NCBI GenBank assembly: GCA_902802515.1
Contig: CADCMM010000008.1
Span: forward strand, 1 to 43,977
Direction: 5' to 3'
Origin: an uncultured Lachnospiraceae bacterium
GTDB taxonomy: Bacteria; Bacillota; Clostridia; Lachnospirales; Lachnospiraceae
Length of the DNA stretch: 43,977 nucleotides
Part shown: positions 33,784 through 41,011 of the stretch, one piece after another
Position numbering within the stretch: position 1 is the first letter of the stretch
How the letters are laid out: each line of letters starts with the position of its first letter
Translations under genes and position numbers: made by a program
Notes under the pieces: model-generated
Databases searched by the model: none
The model's input: only the letters and a program-made list of their open reading frames with translations
What the model was told of the DNA's origin: nothing

Positions 33784-34251
33784 ATGCAGAGAATACCTAG
33801 TTTTAGCGTAGACCACACGAAACTGAAGAGAGGCGTATACCTCTCCAGACAGGATGACGATGTGATGACCTGGGATCTTCGTATGAAAGAGCCGAACAAA
33901 GGAGATTATCTGACCACCGGCGTGCTGCACACGATTGAGCATCTGTTTGCAACCTTTGCGCGTAACAGCCAGTACAAAGACGGCGTTATCTATGTGGGAC
34001 CGATGGGATGCCGCACCGGTTTTTATTTTCTTACCCGTGGTCTTACCGATGCAGAGGTGCTGGACTGTATCCGGAAGTCTTTCCGGTTTATGACAGACTT
34101 CGAGGGTGAGATTCCAGGCGCTCACGTGGAAGAATGCGGAAACTATCTGGATCAGGATCTGGAGGGCTGTCACGAGGAGGCGAAGAAGTACGTAGAGGTA
34201 CTGAAGACGCTGACGCCGGAGGATATGAGGTATACATATTATCTGGAGTGA
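33784..34251 (+). CDS. luxS: S-ribosylhomocysteine lyase LuxS
   Basis: LuxS cleaves S-ribosylhomocysteine to homocysteine and DPD, the precursor of autoinducer 2, in the activated methyl cycle. The 155-residue protein has the metal ligands His49 and His53 in LHTIEHLFAT with Glu52, the catalytic Cys76 in GPMGCRTGFY, and the third metal ligand Cys118 in VEECGNYLDQDL. Length and motifs are complete, so it should be active. SD AAAAGGGAG lies 9 nt before the ATG. No mtnN (pfs) gene is adjacent. It is followed by the tRNA-Gly pair on its own promoter. Confidence 0.97.
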   Translation: MQRIPSFSVDHTKLKRGVYLSRQDDDVMTWDLRMKEPNKGDYLTTGVLHTIEHLFATFARNSQYKDGVIYVGPMGCRTGFYFLTRGLTDAEVLDCIRKSFRFMTDFEGEIPGAHVEECGNYLDQDLEGCHEEAKKYVEVLKTLTPEDMRYTYYLE

Positions 34252-34297
34252 TTTTTGCAAAGTAAAATGGGGTGCCGAAAGAAAAGTAAAAAAGTGA

Positions 34298-34326
34298 TTG
34301 ACAAATAAGGTTTGATATAGTATCAT
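34298..34326 (+). promoter_or_regulatory. Promoter of the tRNA-Gly pair
   Basis: A perfect TTGACA at 34298-34303 and TATCAT at 34321-34326 lie 17 nt apart, about 30 nt upstream of the first tRNA-Gly. Confidence 0.8.
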
Positions 34327-34357
34327 GTTATATGTTCGTGAGAACGACAAGTAACAT

Positions 34358-34429
34358 GCGCGAGTGGCTCAGTGGTGGAGTATCGCCTTGCCAAGGCGAG
34401 GGTCGCGGGTTCGAATCCCGTCTCGCGCT
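34358..34429 (+). tRNA. tRNA-Gly (anticodon GCC), copy 1
   Basis: Acceptor arms GCGCGAG and CTCGCGC pair; the anticodon stem TCGCC/GGCGA encloses TTGCCAA, giving GCC. It is identical over its full length to the second copy 53 nt downstream. Confidence 0.96.
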
Positions 34430-34482
34430 TTCCGTAAAATGTTTATTAAGGTACGGATCAAATGAAAAACAAAATAGCGTAT

Positions 34483-34554
34483 GCGCGAGTGGCTCAGTGG
34501 TGGAGTATCGCCTTGCCAAGGCGAGGGTCGCGGGTTCGAATCCCGTCTCGCGCT
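34483..34554 (+). tRNA. tRNA-Gly (anticodon GCC), copy 2
   Basis: Identical to copy 1 across the whole gene, including the preceding AT and following TT. The two lie in tandem under one promoter, with a terminator directly after, and appear to be a recent tandem duplication. Confidence 0.96.
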
Positions 34555-34559
34555 TTTAG

Positions 34560-34595
34560 AAAAAGAAAGTCTTTCAAAAAAGGCTTTCTTTTTGC
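34560..34595 (+). terminator. Intrinsic terminator after the tRNA-Gly pair
   Basis: AAAAAGAAAG-T-CTTT and AAAG-G-CTTTCTTTTT form a long stem with a short A-rich loop, ending in a T run. It closes the tRNA-Gly transcript. Confidence 0.9.
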
Positions 34596-34727
34596 ATTTA
34601 CAGCAAGTTATGATTGTGCCTGTATTTAATATCTGTAAAAATCCAACCCCCGGGGGGCTTGCGGGGCAATCAGACGAATGTTATGATGATGAAGAGAAAT
34701 TTTTGAGTAATATTGGGGGATGTTACT

Positions 34728-34900
34728 ATGCATATGGCAGATGCTTTGGTTACTCCGGCGGTAGCCGGAGCCATATATGCCTGCTCCGGGGCGGCGGCAT
34801 GATGCTGTCTGCGCTACTGGGACCGTATGCAGGTTTTCTGATAATGATCGGTGTATTGCTGTTCCAGTGCCTGTTTTTTGCGGACGGAGGATTGCTATGA
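34728..34900 (+). pseudogene. cbiM: Remnant of cobalt transporter gene cbiM (two deletions)
   Basis: CbiM is the substrate-capture membrane subunit of the Co2+ ECF-type transporter. The remnant starts MHMADALVTPAVAGAIYACSGAAA, a clear CbiM N terminus with the metal-binding His2, then stops at TGA 34800-34802. A second frame beginning at 34799 reads SALLGPYAGFLIMIGVLLFQCLFFADGGLL, which fits CbiM around residues 75-105. So about 50 internal codons are missing with a frame change, and the C-terminal half and any cbiN are gone because FADGGLL runs straight into the stop that overlaps the cbiQ start. SD GGGGGA is still present. The preceding 130 nt contain C/G runs (CCCCCGGGGGG) but no metal or cobalamin riboswitch that I recognise. 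Confidence 0.85.
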
Positions 34901-35290
34901 GTAAAATCGATGGTGCGATCTCACAACTTCAGTTCATCGACAGCATGGCGAAAGAAGATCGGTGGATCAATCAGATTCATCCATTGATTAAGCTGTTTTT
35001 AACCGTACTATACATCGGATTGACGGTTTCTTTTCGTGAAAGCCTTCATCGTCTGCGCATTGTGCTGCCCATTGTCTGTATCGTGGGTGTTGCCAATCCG
35101 TTTTTTGACCGAGCGGTAGTGGGGCACATTGGAGGACTGGGAATTTCCTGTGGCGTGCTCTCTATGATTACGCTTATGCCTTAAAGCAGTGCTTTCGGTT
35201 CTGGCTTCCTATCTTCTGATCGTGACCACCTCCATCGAAAAGATCTGTTATGGGCTGCAGCTGCCATTATCGTTGTATATTAGAAGGTAG
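34897..35290 (+). pseudogene. cbiQ: Remnant of cobalt ECF transporter T component cbiQ (frameshift, truncated)
   Basis: CbiQ is the membrane coupling subunit of the cobalt ECF transporter. The first frame gives SKIDGAISQLQFIDSMAKED and HPLIKLFLTVLYIGLTVSF, then RLRIVLPIVCIVGVANPFF, and stops at 35184. A single extra C at 35179/35180 shifts the frame: reading from 35180 gives LKAVLSVLASYLLIVTTSIE, a direct continuation of CbiQ, up to a stop at 35290. Intact CbiQ is about 250-270 residues. Here an internal piece after LTVSF also seems missing, and the C-terminal half with the conserved ATPase-coupling arginine motifs is absent. No cbiO ATPase gene follows. The ATG overlaps the cbiM stop (ATGA), preserving the ancestral operon junction. 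Confidence 0.85.
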
Positions 35291-35370
35291 GGATCATTAC
35301 AAAATTTTGCTATATATTTTGCAATGGCCTTTTGTGCCAGTACTCTTTGAAGGAAGGAGATTATTTTTAC

Positions 35371-35810
35371 ATGGATCAGGAAATCCGGACCGGGATTGTA
35401 TTGACGGCATCTTTGTTTCTGCATATGGTCGGACTGCTGTTTGCGGTAATGATCGATCCCTACATACGCAAGCAGCACAGAAAAATGATGCTGATTATTA
35501 TCGCTTTTGTCTTCAGTCTGATTATCCAGAATGTACTGGGATATTTGATTGATTTGAATGGGACGATGCCATAGTTGAGGACACTTGTCGGTATCTATGG
35601 ATATTCTGTAAGACCGGTGATCCTCATTCTCTTCTTTTATATTGTTGGATCACAGCGAAAGCATTTGCTGGGCTGGTTTCTGATTGGAGCCAATGCTGTG
35701 ATTTATTTGACTGCTGTTTTTTCTGACATCTGTTTTCGGATTGACGCAGACAATCATTTTCACCGCGGGCCGCTGGGGTACACCTGTCATGTTATCAGCG
35801 GTATCCTGCA
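35371..35810 (+). pseudogene. Broken multi-pass membrane sensor N-terminal region
   Basis: The first frame reads MDQEIRTGIVLTASLFLHMV, LLFAVMIDPYIRKQHRK, and MLIIIAFVFSLIIQNVLGYL. It stops at TAG 35572-35574 after NGTMP, and the same frame continues LRTLVGIYGYSVRPVILILFF through further membrane segments to RGPLGYTCHVISGIL near 35808. About six hydrophobic segments are present. This layout resembles the sensor part of Clostridial signalling proteins whose output domain is GGDEF, histidine kinase or LytTR. That output domain is missing. The nonsense codon probably replaced a sense codon such as TAT. SD GGAAGGAG lies upstream of the ATG. The reading then breaks into the next remnant. Confidence 0.75.
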
Positions 35811-36190
35811 ATGGCGTGACGGGTTACATTCACGCAGGAAATCTCTCAGACACCGCGCCGTCTAAAACCACAACCACAATTACATCCACAACTGCAGCTG
35901 CATCCTCAACCGGATCCGCAAACACGACCTTTCAGCAGTACATGGACAATACCTGGACAAAACAGGCACAAAATCTGAATTCCAATACAGGGACATGGAA
36001 GAATGTGAAAGTATCTTCCGGATACCTGGCTCTGAGAAGTCAGCCCACCTATGAATACGCCAATGAAGTAGCTCAGTTGCACAATGGGGATACCGTGGAA
36101 CTCATGGGCGGTCAGTCCGGCAGTTACGTATATGTATACAGTCCCAGCACCGGAGCGTATGGATGGGTAAACGCAGGATTTCTGCTTTAA
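35795..36190 (+). pseudogene. C-terminal remnant of an SH3-domain surface protein
   Basis: Starting near 35795 a different frame reads SCNGVTGYIHAGNLSD, a typical end of a bacterial SH3 repeat, then a Thr/Ser-rich linker, then VKVSSGYLALRSQPTYEYANEV and QLHNGDTVELMGGQ, ending YGWVNAGFLL. These are SH3_3-type repeats that bind cell-wall peptides in secreted proteins. No signal peptide or own start is present: the only in-frame ATG at 35741 lies in the preceding membrane-protein remnant, read in another frame. The junction at about 35800-35812 fuses two unrelated genes, implying a deletion. A strong terminator at 36215 follows, which was probably that of the intact gene. Confidence 0.75.
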
Positions 36191-36214
36191 TCAAATTCAT
36201 AACTTGCTGCATGC

Positions 36215-36260
36215 AAAAACGACGAGAAACAAGCTTCGCGAGTTTCTCGTCGTTTTTTTG
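36215..36260 (+). terminator. Intrinsic terminator after the SH3 remnant
   Basis: AAAAACGACGAGAAAC (36215-36230) and GTTTCTCGTCGTTTTT pair perfectly across an 11-nt loop with internal CTTCGCG, then a run of seven T. It closes the pseudogene region. Confidence 0.93.
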
Positions 36261-36419
36261 CGTAGAAGATTTTAGTTCAATTTATAGCAGGCAGGCATTT
36301 TGCTTAAGCAAATGAACATCAAAATATATACTTTTCAGGAAAAAAATTCAGTGGTAAAATTAATTTATCAAAGTCGGCTATGCAGGTTTTACGAGCGATA
36401 GAATGAAAGGGGTGGCAGT

Positions 36420-36935
36420 ATGAATTTTATGAAACTGGCGAAAGAACGGTATTCTGTTCGAAAATTTACAGATAAGAAAGTAGAGCAGGAAAAACTGGAT
36501 CTGATCCTGGAAGCAGGAAGGATCGCGCCTACCGGTGCAAACAATCAGCCGCAGAAGATTTATGTGCTGCAGAGCAAAGAAGCGCTTGCTAAGATCAATG
36601 CGAATTGCAAATGTATTTTTGGCGCGCAGACAGTTCTGATGATCGTCAACGACCGGGACAGGGAATGGAAAAATCCGTTGGAGCCGGGGGTTTCCGCGGG
36701 GGTGGAGGATGTATCTATTGTTGCTGCTCATATGATGCTGGAAGCATGGGAGCTGGGGATCGGTTCCTGCTGGGTAAACTTTTTCTCCCCCAGCGCGGTG
36801 AAAAAAGCATTTGATCTTCCCCAAAATGAGGAAGTTGTACTTTTACTTCCCATCGGTTATGCGGACAAGCTGAGCCGTCCATCGGCTATGCACAAAAAGA
36901 GCCGGGAAATGGAAGATATGGTGACGGTGCTGTGA
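36420..36935 (+). CDS. Nitroreductase family protein (FMN-dependent)
   Basis: Nitroreductase-family enzymes use FMN and NAD(P)H to reduce nitro compounds, flavins or quinones. The 171-residue protein has the FMN-binding ERYSVRKFTDKKV (residues about 9-21), RIAPTGANNQPQKIYVL (34-50) and the later GVEDVSIVAAHMMLEAWELGIGSCWVNFF. Its short length fits the small single-domain subgroup, which works as a dimer. The physiological substrate is unknown. SD GAAAGGGGTGG precedes the ATG. A weak CodY-like sequence lies at 36330-36344 (11 of 15 matches). It is separated from the galactoside genes by a large hairpin at 36956-36998. Confidence 0.9.
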   Translation: MNFMKLAKERYSVRKFTDKKVEQEKLDLILEAGRIAPTGANNQPQKIYVLQSKEALAKINANCKCIFGAQTVLMIVNDRDREWKNPLEPGVSAGVEDVSIVAAHMMLEAWELGIGSCWVNFFSPSAVKKAFDLPQNEEVVLLLPIGYADKLSRPSAMHKKSREMEDMVTVL

Positions 36936-36955
36936 TCTGATCTTCCGTAATGGAA

Positions 36956-36998
36956 ACGGGGCTGTCGTACTAAAAAATGTTTAGTGCGGCAGCCTCGT
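36956..36998. repeat. Palindromic element after the nitroreductase gene
   Basis: ACGGGGCTGTCGTACTAAA (36956-36974) and TTTAGTGCGGCAGCCTCGT (36980-36998) form a 19-bp stem with a few wobble pairs and a 5-nt loop. No T tract follows. Its left arm shares 13 of 15 bases with the groEL hairpin at 27603-27617, which suggests a dispersed family. Confidence 0.7.
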
Positions 36999-37061
36999 TG
37001 CTGTAGTTAAAGTACAAATAGATTTTGAAGATTCTCTATTTAATTTATCTTTTAGAGCATG

Positions 37062-37067
37062 TATAAT
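37062..37067 (+). promoter_or_regulatory. -10 box of the galactoside locus
   Basis: A perfect TATAAT lies 70 nt before the GH2 ATG; the sequence 17 nt upstream (ATTTAA) is a poor -35, which suggests dependence on an activator. No regulator gene lies next to the locus in this window. Confidence 0.5.
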
Positions 37068-37136
37068 GAAAGAAAATAAAGTGGATAGAACAGGAAGCAG
37101 GATCCTGTTGTACATTAATTATCATGGAGGCTTAGC

Positions 37137-39533
37137 ATGAGACAATACTTGAATGACAACTGGTATTTTACGGAACAATATGATGAAAGACTGAAAACGA
37201 TCACCCGCATAGAGGCGCAGCAGACAATGCAGGAAGTGCGTCTGCCCCATACGGTGAAGCTGATGCAGGAGAACTATTGCTCGGAACTGGACTATCAGAT
37301 GGAGAGCGGTTATGTGCATTTTCTGGAGGCGCCTGATGATTGGGAGGGAAAGAAGGTACTGCTGAATTTTGGGGCCGTTGCTCATGAAGCGAAGGTTTTC
37401 TGTAACGGACATCTGGCGGCGAGCCATCATTGCGGTTACACGGCTTTTACGGCGGATATCAGCGAGCTGCTTCATTATGGAGAAGACAATGTGATCATGG
37501 TGCGGGTGGACAGCCGGGAAAGCCTTAATGTACCTCCTTTTGGACTGGTGATCGATTATATGACCTTTGGCGGTATCTACCGCAGCGTGTCGATGGAAGT
37601 AAAAGAGCCATCAAGACTTACCGATCTGTTTGTTTATGGAGACAGAGACGGCATTGCGCATGTGCGGCTGGAGGGCGAGCAGACGGAAGACTGCGAGATA
37701 GAAGTGTTGGTGGAAACGGAAGTTTCCGCAATAAAATCGGAAAAACCAGATAGTCATGCTGTTACGATGCGAAAAGAATATCAGTCATCCTTTGAATTAG
37801 AAGTCCCGGATGCCAAACTTTGGGATATCCGCCGCCCCAATTTATATCGCATCACGGTTTGGCTTATTCGTAATGGAGCCAGGGTAGATGAGATCAGCAC
37901 ACGTTTTGGATTCCGGGAAGTACAGCTTAGCGCAGAGGGATTTTTCCTGAATGGGAAGCGGTTGAAACTCAGGGGATTGAACCGACATCAAAGCTGGCCG
38001 TATATGGGTTATGCGGTGCCGGACAGAGCGCAGGCGCTGGATGCGGATATACTGAAGTATGAGCTGGGCTGCAATGCGGTGCGCACCAGCCATTATCCCC
38101 AGAGCCCGGCGTTTATCGACCGGTGCGATGAGATTGGACTGCTGGTGTTTACGGAGATACCGGGCTGGCAGCATATCGGTGATGCGGCATGGAAAGAGCA
38201 GGCGGTGGAAAATACCAGGGAGATGGTACTCCAGTATAGAAATCATCCCAGTATTTTCCTCTGGGGAGTGCGCATTAATGAGAGCCAGGATGATGATGAA
38301 TTGTACCGCAAAACGAATGAGACCGCCCATGCGCTGGATCCTACCCGTACCACCGGAGGCGTGCGGTGCATCAAAAAGAGCCATCTGTATGAAGATGTGT
38401 ACACGTACAATGATTTTGTCCACAATGGAACGAATGTGGGCTGTGAGCCGAAGAGCGCTGTAACAAGCGACAAAACGAAAGGATATCTCATTTCAGAATA
38501 CGGCGGTCATATGTTCCCCACAAAACCTGGGGATTGGGAAGAAAAGAGGCAGGAGCATGCGCTTCGCCATGCGAAAGTGCTGGATGCGGTGCGCTCTCAC
38601 CGAGAGATTGCGGGAAGCTTTGGCTGGTGTATGTTTGATTACAATACCCATCAGGATTTTGGCAGCGGGGACCGCATCTGCTACCACGGAGTGCTGGATA
38701 TATTCCGTAATCCAAAGATGGCGGCGGCTGTCTACGCGGCGGAGGGACTTAAGGAGCCTGTGCTGGAGGTGGGCAGCTCCATGGATATCGGGGAGCATCC
38801 GGCCGGAAGCCTTGGCGAAATTTATGTATTTACAAATGCGGATGAAGTAGAGCTGTATAAGAATGAGGAATACGTCAAGACCTTTTATCCGGGCGGGCAG
38901 TACCCGCACATGAAGCATCCGCCGATCTGGATCGATGACACCATCGGCGGGCTGATGGAAAAACATGAGGGGTTTGACCATCAGACCAGTGAGGAAGTGA
39001 AAAAGGTGCTGGCGGGGGTTGCAAAAAATGGCCAGGCGGCGCTGCCGGTCTCCACAATGATCACCGCGGGAAAGTTGATGGCCTTCAAGCACTTCAACTA
39101 TGAAAAAGGTCATGAACTTTATGGTAAGTATGTGGCCAACTGGGGCGGCGTGAGAACGGAATGGACATTTGTGGCGAAAAAGAGCGGGAAAGTTGTTCGC
39201 AGTGTCCAAAAAGGCTGTGTGACTGATACACATCTGGAGGTAAAATGTGATACGGATACGCTAACGGAGAACGGAACCTGGGATATGGCCACTATCCGGG
39301 TGCGCAGCGTTGATCAGAACGGAAATCTGACTCCGTACCTGCACAGAACTCTGAACCTGGAGACGGAAGGACCAATCGAACTGATCGGACCGAAACATGT
39401 GGCTTTCGACGGCGGTATGACCGGCACCTACGTTCGCACCACAGGAGAAAGCGGCATCGCTCATTTGCACCTTGGCGTGGATGGGATGGAGCCAGTTACA
39501 CTGACGTTCCGGGTGATGGCCGGTAACAAATGA
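37137..39533 (+). CDS. Glycoside hydrolase family 2 (beta-galactosidase/beta-glucuronidase-like)
   Basis: GH2 enzymes cleave terminal beta-linked sugars with retention. The 798-residue protein has the N-terminal sugar-binding jelly-roll (about 1-155: YLNDNWYFTEQ...EAKVFCNGHLAASHHCGYTAF), an Ig-like domain (about 155-260), and the TIM barrel (about 265-560) with GLNRHQSWPYMGYA, AVRTSHYPQSPAFIDRCDEIGLLV and FLWGVRINES, where Glu382 is the acid/base. The nucleophile is Glu454 in LISEYGGH. A further beta domain follows. There is no signal peptide, so it is cytosolic. SD GGAGG lies 7-8 nt upstream. Because a galactoside importer and an alpha-galactosidase follow, beta-galactosidase is the best guess, but GH2 also includes glucuronidases and mannosidases, so the substrate is open. 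Confidence 0.9.
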   Translation: MRQYLNDNWYFTEQYDERLKTITRIEAQQTMQEVRLPHTVKLMQENYCSELDYQMESGYVHFLEAPDDWEGKKVLLNFGAVAHEAKVFCNGHLAASHHCGYTAFTADISELLHYGEDNVIMVRVDSRESLNVPPFGLVIDYMTFGGIYRSVSMEVKEPSRLTDLFVYGDRDGIAHVRLEGEQTEDCEIEVLVETEVSAIKSEKPDSHAVTMRKEYQSSFELEVPDAKLWDIRRPNLYRITVWLIRNGARVDEISTRFGFREVQLSAEGFFLNGKRLKLRGLNRHQSWPYMGYAVPDRAQALDADILKYELGCNAVRTSHYPQSPAFIDRCDEIGLLVFTEIPGWQHIGDAAWKEQAVENTREMVLQYRNHPSIFLWGVRINESQDDDELYRKTNETAHALDPTRTTGGVRCIKKSHLYEDVYTYNDFVHNGTNVGCEPKSAVTSDKTKGYLISEYGGHMFPTKPGDWEEKRQEHALRHAKVLDAVRSHREIAGSFGWCMFDYNTHQDFGSGDRICYHGVLDIFRNPKMAAAVYAAEGLKEPVLEVGSSMDIGEHPAGSLGEIYVFTNADEVELYKNEEYVKTFYPGGQYPHMKHPPIWIDDTIGGLMEKHEGFDHQTSEEVKKVLAGVAKNGQAALPVSTMITAGKLMAFKHFNYEKGHELYGKYVANWGGVRTEWTFVAKKSGKVVRSVQKGCVTDTHLEVKCDTDTLTENGTWDMATIRVRSVDQNGNLTPYLHRTLNLETEGPIELIGPKHVAFDGGMTGTYVRTTGESGIAHLHLGVDGMEPVTLTFRVMAGNK

Positions 39534-39605
39534 GAAACGGAACATGGCAGAAGGTATAATGTAAAAGATAGATAAGGCATAGATTACAAAAGGGGGAAAT
39601 GGATT

Positions 39606-40967
39606 ATGAAACTAACGATTAAGCAAAAAGTGAGTTTTGGTATCGGAGCGATAGGAAAGGACATGGTTTATTCGTTGGTATCCGGATTTATCCTTTATTA
39701 TTACAATACGATCCTGGGAATCAGCGGAACATTTACCGGTATTATGATGATGGCGGCCCGGGTCTTTGACGCGTTTAATGACCCGCTGATGGGCGTGGTG
39801 GTAGAAAAAACGAATACCCGTTTTGGAAAATTCCGCCCATGGATCTTCACGGGAACGGTGACCAATGCGCTGATACTCTACGGCATGTTTGCGATGCCCA
39901 GGAGTTTGCAGGGGACTCCCATGCTGGTTTATGCTACCGTGGCCTATGTACTCTGGGGCGTTACCTATACACTGATGGATATTCCGTTCTGGAGTATGAT
40001 CCCTGCCATCACTCAGGCCGGGAAAGACAGGGAAAACCTGTCTGTCATCGGAAGAAGCTGTGCCAGTGTGGGGTTTGCGATTCCTACCGTATTGACCATG
40101 CTTCTGGTAGTGCGCATCGGCTCGGATGAGAGAGAGGGATTTGCTATTCTGGCAGCAGGCATTGCCGCGGCTTTCGTGATCATGGAGCTGATCTGCGTGA
40201 CGGGGGTAAAAGAACGTCCAGCGGAACAGAAAATGGCGCCTACTTTGAAAGAAATGTTCTCATCACTGATCCACAATGACCAGGCTATGGTGGTGGTAGT
40301 CAGCATTATCCTGTTCAATGCGTCCCTTTACCTGACAACGCAGCTTGCGCTGTATTTCTTTAAATTTGATATTGGAAATTCAGATCTTTACAGCTTGTTT
40401 GGAACCATTGGGGGCGCTGCGCAGATCCTGAGCATGATGAGTCTGCCTGCTCTGAGGAAACGGTGGAGCAGCAGATCCATTTTGACAGGAGCTATTTCCA
40501 TCACAATCTGCGGGTATGCCCTGCTTTTTGTACTGGGAACCTTTGGTATCACCAATGTGGCTCTGCTTGCCCTTGCCGCTCTGATCATATACATCGGTTT
40601 TGGCCTGGCAACGGTGCTTACGACGATTTTCCTGGCGGATACCGTTGATTACGGTGAGTGGAAGACGGGACAGAGAAGTGAGAGCGTCATCTTCAGCATG
40701 CAGACCTTTGTGGTGAAGATGGCCAGTGCTCTCAGCGTACTGATCGCAGGGATCGGCGTTGATGTGATAGGACTTGATCCGGATGCCGCGGCTCAGAATG
40801 CTTCCACACTGTTCGGTCTGAGGGTTCTGATGATCATCGTGCCCATCGCGGGGTTGATTTTTTCCATCCTTCATTTCCGCAGAAAATATAGGCTGACGGA
40901 GGAGGAGAACGCCCGTATTGCCAAAGAACTGGCGGCGAAGAATAACAATGAACAGCGTATTGGATGA
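39606..40967 (+). CDS. GPH family sugar:cation symporter (MelB-like)
   Basis: Members of the glycoside-pentoside-hexuronide family import sugars with Na+ or H+; MelB carries melibiose. The 453-residue protein has about 12 membrane segments. Family signatures are KVSFGIGAIGKDMVYSLVSGF, the acidic pair in RVFDAFNDPLMGVVVEKTNTRFGKFRPWI and GLATVLTTIFLADTVDYGEW with YGEWKTGQR. It ends RRKYRLTEEENARIAKEL without a PTS IIA domain. SD AAAGGGGGAAA lies upstream. The gene sits between two cytosolic glycosidases, so it probably brings in intact galactosides for internal hydrolysis. It follows the GH2 gene by 72 nt, with a TATAAT-like sequence in the gap, and precedes the GH36 gene by 44 nt. Confidence 0.93.
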   Translation: MKLTIKQKVSFGIGAIGKDMVYSLVSGFILYYYNTILGISGTFTGIMMMAARVFDAFNDPLMGVVVEKTNTRFGKFRPWIFTGTVTNALILYGMFAMPRSLQGTPMLVYATVAYVLWGVTYTLMDIPFWSMIPAITQAGKDRENLSVIGRSCASVGFAIPTVLTMLLVVRIGSDEREGFAILAAGIAAAFVIMELICVTGVKERPAEQKMAPTLKEMFSSLIHNDQAMVVVVSIILFNASLYLTTQLALYFFKFDIGNSDLYSLFGTIGGAAQILSMMSLPALRKRWSSRSILTGAISITICGYALLFVLGTFGITNVALLALAALIIYIGFGLATVLTTIFLADTVDYGEWKTGQRSESVIFSMQTFVVKMASALSVLIAGIGVDVIGLDPDAAAQNASTLFGLRVLMIIVPIAGLIFSILHFRRKYRLTEEENARIAKELAAKNNNEQRIG

Positions 40968-41011
40968 GAAAACTGTTGGAGAAATGCGCAAGCTGGAAGA
41001 GGAAAATGTGT

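Noticed and set aside
34600..34727. Possible cobalt or cobalamin riboswitch before the cbiM remnant
   Set aside because: Apart from C/G runs I could not find the cobalamin B12-box or the conserved NiCo core; may be decayed or absent.
36330..36344. CodY-like box before the nitroreductase gene (ACTTTTCAGGAAAAA)
   Set aside because: Only 11 of 15 positions match, in an AT-rich stretch where such matches arise by chance; not strong enough to list as a site.
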